A stretch of 64,000 nt of DNA from the NCBI RefSeq assembly GCF_016881005.1, contig NZ_JACOPV010000003.1:1-64000 (forward strand). The letters are read 5' to 3'. Below the pieces are notes generated by a model. The model saw only the letters and a program-made list of their open reading frames with translations, ran no database searches and had not been told where the DNA came from. Positions 63,484 to 64,000 of this stretch are shown here, in pieces. Origin of the DNA: Pseudomonas arcuscaelestis (lineage in GTDB: Bacteria > Pseudomonadota > Gammaproteobacteria > Pseudomonadales > Pseudomonadaceae). Both the position numbers and the translations under genes were made by a program. Position 1 is the first letter of the stretch, and each line of letters opens with the position of its first letter.

Positions 63484-63524
63484 GGTAGAATCGCCCTACA
63501 GACAGTTGTTCAGAGGTTGCAGCG

Positions 63525-64000
63525 GTGGAGTTACAGCAGGGCTTTGTCCTGACCCGGCATTGGCGTGATACCCCGGCAGGCACCTGCGTCGAATTCTGGT
63601 TGGCCACCGATCAAGGTCCGCGACGCTTGAGCATACCGCTGCAGACCTCTGTCGCCTTTATTCCCGAGGTTCATCGTCAACAGGTCCAGGCATTACTGCG
63701 TGGTGAGCGTGGCGTCGAATTGCGGCCACTGGCGCTGCGGGACTTCGAACAACGGCCGGTGCTTGGTTTGTACTGCCACCAGCATCGCCAATTAATGCAA
63801 TTGGAAAAGCGCTTGCGTGCGGCCGGGGTGCAGATCTACGAGGCCGACATAAAGCCGCCTGAACGCTATCTGATGGAGCGCTTCATTACCGCTGGGGTCA
63901 GCTTCAGCGGCATCCCGGACGAGCGGGGGGGGTTCCAGAATGCGCATCTGAAACCGGCCCCTGACTATCGGCCGACGCTAAAACTGGTGTCGCTGGACAT
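63525..64000 (+). CDS. polB: DNA polymerase II, N-terminal part (runs off the right edge)
   Basis: The frame from GTG 63525 to the window end (about 158 residues) matches the N-terminal domain of family B DNA polymerase II: GFVLTRHWRDTPAGTCVEFW, VAFIPEVHRQQVQALLRGE, LGLYCHQHRQLMQLEKRLR, YEADIKPPERYLMERFITAG and PDYRPTLKLVSLD, the last leading into the exonuclease motif. Pol II takes part in replication restart and lesion bypass. AGAGG stands before the GTG. No clear LexA box was found in the upstream gap. Confidence 0.93.
   Translation, partial: MELQQGFVLTRHWRDTPAGTCVEFWLATDQGPRRLSIPLQTSVAFIPEVHRQQVQALLRGERGVELRPLALRDFEQRPVLGLYCHQHRQLMQLEKRLRAAGVQIYEADIKPPERYLMERFITAGVSFSGIPDERGGFQNAHLKPAPDYRPTLKLVSLD

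Noticed and set aside
63484..63524. LexA box before polB
   Set aside because: No CTGT-N8-ACAG match could be found in the short gap; only loose CTA/CAG fragments.

Overview
The window is chromosomal DNA of a Pseudomonas, most likely of the fluorescens/putida lineage. This rests on gene content and layout: an AraC-type pobR divergent from pobA, a stand-alone second EF-G, class C beta-lactamase, ahpCF, galU, gor, PpnN, nspC with carboxynorspermidine synthase, argC of the short type, DNA polymerase II, and GC-rich REP-like palindromes built around GGGCTTGCCCCGCG. No rRNA, tRNA, CRISPR array, prophage, IS or integrase was seen. Most of the window is ordinary, densely packed chromosome with many regulator/target pairs; two genes run off the edges (vgrG at the left, polB at the right).

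Left part (1-12.9 kb): the start of a type VI secretion vgrG; pobR/pobA for 4-hydroxybenzoate hydroxylation with a tiny orphan tatA directly behind pobA; a periplasmic ankyrin protein; a LysR regulator and a START-domain protein; an unusual non-coding stretch (eight GGGYT units, a Pseudomonas-type repeated segment, four AAGATC units) that ends in the allE terminator; allE (ureidoglycine aminohydrolase); a MocR regulator; an Lrp/RarD pair; a GlxA-type AraC regulator.

Middle part (12.9-33.9 kb): an IclR-hutG-gltS cluster that looks like formiminoglutamate/glutamate use; nspC plus carboxynorspermidine synthase (alternative spermidine route); an MHS-type transporter; a TonB-dependent receptor of siderophore-receptor type preceded by a clear cobalamin riboswitch; an LpxO-like hydroxylase; ThpR; an NDH-2-like flavoprotein divergent from an Rrf2 regulator with an 11-bp perfect inverted repeat between them; a SleB-like hydrolase, a CAP-domain protein, a SulP transporter and argC with a divergent LysR.

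Right part (33.9-64 kb): fusA-type EF-G2; dsdA with its LysR regulator; a metal-binding (Ada-like) gene broken by one extra base in a homopolymer; an SH3-anchor protein; PpnN; a LuxR-type remnant before a glutathione S-transferase; ampC-type beta-lactamase beside an AraC regulator and a bile-acid-symporter family protein; a bestrophin-like remnant; DUF1624 and DUF899 genes; a tsdBA pair for thiosulfate oxidation; galU, gor; a three-gene chaperone-usher pilus cluster; ahpC and ahpF; an azlC-azlD-araC operon; a Sel1/TPR-like periplasmic protein; LysE exporter with divergent LysR; a LysR remnant; and polB.

No single large undescribed system stands out. The best leads are regulatory or architectural: the riboswitch-controlled siderophore-type receptor, the pobA-tatA link, the Rrf2/NDH operator, the palindromes in front of tsdBA and the DUF1624 gene, and the homopolymer frameshift in the metal-binding gene. 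All function calls come from reading the sequence; no database search was run.
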